NCBI GenBank assembly: GCA_934229785.1 | Contig: CAKQEA010000031.1 | Span: 1 to 19,389 of the forward strand | Origin: an uncultured Anaeroplasmataceae bacterium | GTDB lineage: Bacteria > Bacillota_I > Bacilli_A > Acholeplasmatales > Anaeroplasmataceae | Reading direction: 5' to 3' | DNA length: 19,389 nucleotides | In this document: positions 16,003 to 19,389 of the stretch, piece after piece | How positions within the stretch are numbered: position 1 is the first letter of the stretch | Layout of the letters: each line of letters starts with the position of its first letter | Program-made: the position numbers and the translations under genes | Notes under the pieces: generated by a model | The model's database searches: none | Seen by the model: the letters and a program-made list of their open reading frames with translations, nothing else | What the model was told of the DNA's origin: nothing

Positions 16003-16554
16003 TTATACTGTCATTAAGTCCTTATTCTTAGCCTCAGTAATAGTTTGAATTTTAGCAATCTTAGAGTCAGTAAGCTTTTGAACATCCTCTTGTTGTGCCT
16101 TTTCTTCATCCTCAGGCAATTCTAATTTCTTAATATCATCAAGAATTTCTCTTCTAACATTACGAATAGCAACCTTAGCATTTTCTTCCATTTTTCCAAC
16201 AACCTTAACTAATTCTCTACGACGTTCCTCAGTCATTTTTGGTAAAACTAAACGAATACCATTTCCATCTGATTGTGGCGTTAAACCAAGAGGTGATGCC
16301 AAAATTGCACTCTCAATTGACTTAACTGTTGATTTATCAAATGGCTTAATATATAACTGATTTGCTTCAGGAATTGAAATTGAAGCCATCTGCTTAACTG
16401 GTGTTAAAACGCCATAGTAATCAACATGAACTGAATCTAATAATGAAGCAGCAGCTCTACCAGTACGAACTGTTGATAACTCACGCTCATAAGCAGCAAT
16501 TGCCTTATCCATTTTTTCTTCGCCTTCTAAAAGGACCATTTCTAATTCTTCCAT
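16003..16554 (-). CDS. frr: Ribosome recycling factor
   Basis: RRF works with EF-G to split the post-termination ribosome so that subunits can be reused. The 183-residue length is standard. The family's conserved STVRTGRAAASLLD segment near residue 29 and the C-terminal coiled-coil region with RREILDDIKKLE are present. An AGGAG site overlaps the pyrH stop region, 9 bases upstream, consistent with translation coupled to pyrH. It is the last gene of the rpsB-tsf-pyrH-frr unit and is followed by a long terminator hairpin. In many Firmicutes uppS comes next, but here it is absent. Confidence 0.97.
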   Translation of the reverse strand: MEELEMVLLEGEEKMDKAIAAYERELSTVRTGRAAASLLDSVHVDYYGVLTPVKQMASISIPEANQLYIKPFDKSTVKSIESAILASPLGLTPQSDGNGIRLVLPKMTEERRRELVKVVGKMEENAKVAIRNVRREILDDIKKLELPEDEEKAQQEDVQKLTDSKIAKIQTITEAKNKDLMTV

Positions 16555-16563
16555 TTTAATCTC

Positions 16564-17292
<729 letters not shown>

Positions 17293-17303
17293 TTATATTT
17301 TTT

Positions 17304-17336
17304 TTAAAAAAAGGGAGCAATAAAAATGCTCCCTTT
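17304..17336 (-). terminator. Terminator or attenuator after tsf
   Basis: A perfect 10-base stem (17310-17319 with 17327-17336, core GGGAGCA) encloses a 7-base loop and is followed on the minus strand by a T-rich tract. The tsf stop lies directly ahead of it. Only about 30 bases separate it from pyrH, with no room for a clear promoter, so it probably lets some transcription through to pyrH and frr. Confidence 0.85.
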
Positions 17337-17339
17337 AAA

Positions 17340-18248
17340 TTAGTTATTGAAAGCTGCAGATTGAGCTGCTACTTCAGCAGCGAAATCATTAACCTGCTTT
17401 TCGATTCCTTCACCAACTTCAAGACGTACAAATGTAACAACAGCGCACTTTGCACCTGCAACATAAGCCTCAACAGTTTGATCTGGATTCTTAACGAAAG
17501 CCTGAGATAATAAACAAATTTCCTTTAGATTCTTCTCTAAACGACCTGGTACAATTCTCTCAGCAATAATATTTTCTGGTTTTGGTTTATTAGACTGTGC
17601 ATTTTCATTTAATGCAGCAGCAAGAATAACTTCCTTCTCTTTAGCAATAACATCGGCAGGAATATCATTCTTTGAAACATACTTAGGAGCTAATGCAGCT
17701 GTATGCATTGCTACATCCTTAGCAACATCAGCATTGTTACCCTCAAGAATAACAACTGAAACGATTCTTCCACCCATGTGCTTATATGCACCGAATACTT
17801 GAGAATCTGTCTTTTCTAATACAGAAACACGACGAAGAGAAATCTTTTCTCCGATTACACCTGATGCCTCAAGAATAACTGTAGCTAAATCCTTTCCATC
17901 AGTTACAACCTTTAAAGCATCCTCTGTGTTTGTAGCATTTGAATTAACGATAATGTTACCAACAGTTTCTAGTAATTGAACAAACTTTGCATTTTGTGCA
18001 ACGAAATCTGTTTGAGAATTTAATTCAAATACAGCACATTTATTTCCAGAAATTGCATATGAGCATAGACCTTCAGCAGCAACTGCGCCTTCCTTCTTTA
18101 CAGCCTTAGCAATTCCTCTTTCACGTAACCAAGTTACTGCTTCTTCCATATTGCCATCAGTTGCAGCTAGTGCCTTCTTGCAATCCATCATACCAGCAGA
18201 TGTCTTTTCACGTAATTCTTTTACCATTGATGCAGTAATATTTGCCAT
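17340..18248 (-). CDS. tsf: Translation elongation factor Ts
   Basis: EF-Ts is the cytoplasmic guanine nucleotide exchange factor that reloads EF-Tu with GTP. The N-terminal UBA-like domain contains the first family signature (LREKTSAGMMDCKKAL, residues about 12-27), and the core carries ELNSQTDFVAQN, the second signature, with a Ser where many homologues have Cys. The TDF residues that insert near the EF-Tu magnesium site are present. At 302 residues it has the full-length bacterial size. The start is supported by GGAGG ahead of the ATG. It follows rpsB closely, as in most bacteria, and ends just before a strong hairpin with a T tract, so rpsB-tsf form a transcription unit. Confidence 0.97.
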   Translation of the reverse strand: MANITASMVKELREKTSAGMMDCKKALAATDGNMEEAVTWLRERGIAKAVKKEGAVAAEGLCSYAISGNKCAVFELNSQTDFVAQNAKFVQLLETVGNIIVNSNATNTEDALKVVTDGKDLATVILEASGVIGEKISLRRVSVLEKTDSQVFGAYKHMGGRIVSVVILEGNNADVAKDVAMHTAALAPKYVSKNDIPADVIAKEKEVILAAALNENAQSNKPKPENIIAERIVPGRLEKNLKEICLLSQAFVKNPDQTVEAYVAGAKCAVVTFVRLEVGEGIEKQVNDFAAEVAAQSAAFNN

Positions 18249-18266
18249 TTTGCGTTCCTCCGTAAA

Positions 18267-19127
18267 TTATTCAGCCTTAGGAGCTTCTTCAGCTTCCTTC
18301 TTTTGAGCAGGCTTTCTAGCTGGTGCCTTTCTTACTGGCTTCTTGCCATCAGAATTTCTATTGTTGTCCTTTTGAGGCTTTTCCTTTTGAATTTCTTCAC
18401 TTAGGTTAACCTCTTCTGGTTCGTCAAACTTCTCAACTACACCACCATTGGCTTCGATAACAGCATTAGCCATTACCCAAGTAACAAGCTTAACTGCACG
18501 AATTGCATCGTCGTTAGCTGGAATAACATAATCAACATCATCAGGATCACAGTTTGTATCAACAATACCGAAAACTGGGATGTTTAACTTACGAGCTTCT
18601 AAAATTGCATTGTGTTCCTTACGAGGATCAACGATGAATAAAGCATCAGGAAGCTTCTTCATTTCCTTAATACCACCTAAGAACTTTTCAAGCTTTTCAC
18701 GTTCTGCTAAAAGCTTTGCAACTTCCTTCTTTGGAAGCTTAGCGAATTCGCCATCTTCTTCCATCTTATATAAATCTTGTAACTTCTTAATTCTCTTACG
18801 AATAGTCTTGAAGTTAGTTAAAGTACCACCTAACCATCTTTGGTTAACATAGTACATACCACTACGTGTTGCTTCTTCCTTAACTGCTTCTTGAGCTTGC
18901 TTTTTAGTACCTACGAATAAAACCTTTCCTTCATTCTTAGCGATTTCTAATAAAGCAGCATAAGCCTTTTCGATTTGATCTGCAGTCTTTTGTAGATCGA
19001 TGATGTAAATACCATTTCTAGCAGTAAAGATATACTTTGCCATCTTTGGATTCCATCTACGAGTAGCATGTCCAAAATGAACACCTGACTCTAATAATTG
19101 TTTCATTGAAACTACTGATTCAGACAT
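18267..19127 (-). CDS. rpsB: 30S ribosomal protein S2
   Basis: This is small-subunit protein S2, which binds the 16S rRNA and helps recruit S1 or secure the mRNA platform. The protein starts [20 protein letters not shown], carries the family's RRWNPKM segment and the [11 protein letters not shown] signature, and has the typical FIVDPRKE and [10 protein letters not shown] stretches. I chose the ATG at 19127 because GGAGG (19137-19141) sits just ahead of it; an upstream in-frame ATG at 19175 would add 16 residues and place that ribosome site inside the gene. The protein is 286 residues, longer than many S2 proteins, because of a charged, low-complexity tail of about 50 residues rich in K, E, P and A. 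It heads the operon and is followed by tsf 18 bases downstream, the usual pairing. Confidence 0.97.
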   Translation of the reverse strand: MSESVVSMKQLLESGVHFGHATRRWNPKMAKYIFTARNGIYIIDLQKTADQIEKAYAALLEIAKNEGKVLFVGTKKQAQEAVKEEATRSGMYYVNQRWLGGTLTNFKTIRKRIKKLQDLYKMEEDGEFAKLPKKEVAKLLAEREKLEKFLGGIKEMKKLPDALFIVDPRKEHNAILEARKLNIPVFGIVDTNCDPDDVDYVIPANDDAIRAVKLVTWVMANAVIEANGGVVEKFDEPEEVNLSEEIQKEKPQKDNNRNSDGKKPVRKAPARKPAQKKEAEEAPKAE

Positions 19128-19141
19128 TTTAATTTTCCTCC

Positions 19142-19240
19142 ATTTTATTTTTGTTATGTCCTCTGTTTTCTTCAACGCTGACCCCCATCAATTTTACTTG
19201 CACACGATGACCAGCTCCAAAAACATGTGTATTTTGTGCC
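19142..19240 (-). ncRNA. Candidate structured leader RNA of rpsB (S2 autoregulation)
   Basis: The roughly 100-base leader is richer in G and C than the surrounding intergenic DNA. On the minus strand CACATG (19224-19229) can pair with CGTGTG (19201-19206), and GCTG (19212-19215) with CAGC (19177-19180), with ATC/GAT extending the second helix near a run of five G's. The two helices interleave, which would make a pseudoknot. Several ribosomal protein operons, including rpsB in other bacteria, are regulated by the protein binding its own leader, so this position and structure suggest S2 feedback control. I have not matched it to a specific known RNA family. Confidence 0.4.
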
Positions 19241-19246
19241 TTTAAC

Positions 19247-19275
19247 ATTTTAACATAAAGATTTTATAGATGCAA
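19247..19275 (-). promoter_or_regulatory. Proximal promoter of the rpsB-tsf operon
   Basis: TTGCAT (19270-19275) and TAAAAT (19247-19252) are separated by exactly 17 bases on the minus strand, and a TGT triplet directly precedes the -10 box, giving an extended -10. The predicted start site is near 19240, leaving a leader of about 110 bases before rpsB. This is the best-looking of the two promoters upstream of rpsB. Confidence 0.65.
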
Positions 19276-19317
19276 GACATTTTACATTTTTAATAAAAAC
19301 TTTAATTGTAGTGTTAA

Positions 19318-19338
19318 TTCGTATAATAAAAGTACGAA
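19318..19338. promoter_or_regulatory. Inverted repeat between the two rpsB promoters
   Basis: TTCGTA and TACGAA arms of 6 bases flank a 9-base AT-rich spacer. The repeat lies just downstream of the expected start site of the distal promoter, where it could act as an operator or as a small leader hairpin. The arms are short, so it could also be chance in AT-rich DNA. Confidence 0.3.
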
Positions 19339-19352
19339 CAATTCATACATAT

Positions 19353-19381
19353 ATTATACTTCTTTATTTTGATATAATCAA
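19353..19381 (-). promoter_or_regulatory. Candidate distal promoter of the rpsB operon
   Basis: On the minus strand a TTGATT box (19376-19381) is followed after 17 bases by a perfect TATAAT (19353-19358). The spacing is ideal for a housekeeping sigma factor. It lies about 225 bases upstream of the rpsB start, so if used it gives a long leader. Start-site mapping is absent, so this rests on sequence only. Confidence 0.5.
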
Positions 19382-19389
19382 TTTAGACA

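Noticed and set aside
19127..19175. ATG at 19175 as the rpsB start
   Set aside because: It adds a 16-residue basic extension not expected in S2 and places a perfect GGAGG inside the gene, well spaced for the ATG at 19127.

Overview
The window looks like a chromosomal segment of a very AT-rich, low-GC Gram-positive bacterium. I would place it in Bacilli, near the Erysipelotrichia/Mollicutes-related gut lineages, but that placement is inference from gene content and base composition. The standard bacterial code fits: dxr ends in TGA inside an ATGA overlap, at normal protein length, and tryptophans in the housekeeping genes are TGG. Every convincing gene lies on the minus strand, so transcription runs from the right end of the window to the left.

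Right part (about 19389 to 12000), housekeeping. Two promoter-like sites and a structured leader precede rpsB (ribosomal protein S2) and tsf (EF-Ts). A strong hairpin follows tsf, then pyrH (UMP kinase) and frr (ribosome recycling factor), closed by a long-stem terminator. A new promoter then drives cdsA, dxr and rseP (phospholipid precursor, isoprenoid precursor and intramembrane protease). This is the classic Firmicutes order, except that uppS is missing between frr and cdsA.

Middle (about 11950 to 8720). Where other Firmicutes usually carry proS, there is a cytoplasmic GH43 glycosidase overlapping an RlmD/RlmCD-type rRNA methyltransferase. A small unrecognised gene follows that appears to have lost one reading frame at a run of eight A's. 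A compact terminator ends the unit.

Accessory cassette (8690 to about 5600). An extended -10 promoter with an operator-like repeat precedes three overlapping genes: a nucleotidyltransferase-fold protein, a HEPN-RNase III fusion with a degenerate RNase III active site, and the N-terminal half of an AAA_13 (PrrC/RloC-like) ATPase that lacks its signature and Walker B half. This has the architecture of an antiviral or toxin-antitoxin system and is the most novel part of the window. I do not recognise the combination.

Left part (about 5524 to 80), sugar use. A promoter with a LacI-type operator precedes a GPH-family sugar symporter gene interrupted by two in-frame stops, a four-helix membrane protein, and a large membrane-anchored GH3 beta-glucosidase with the reversed domain order. 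A perfect hairpin terminator ends the operon. With the GH43 enzyme, it suggests use of plant-derived oligosaccharides, although the symporter looks inactivated.
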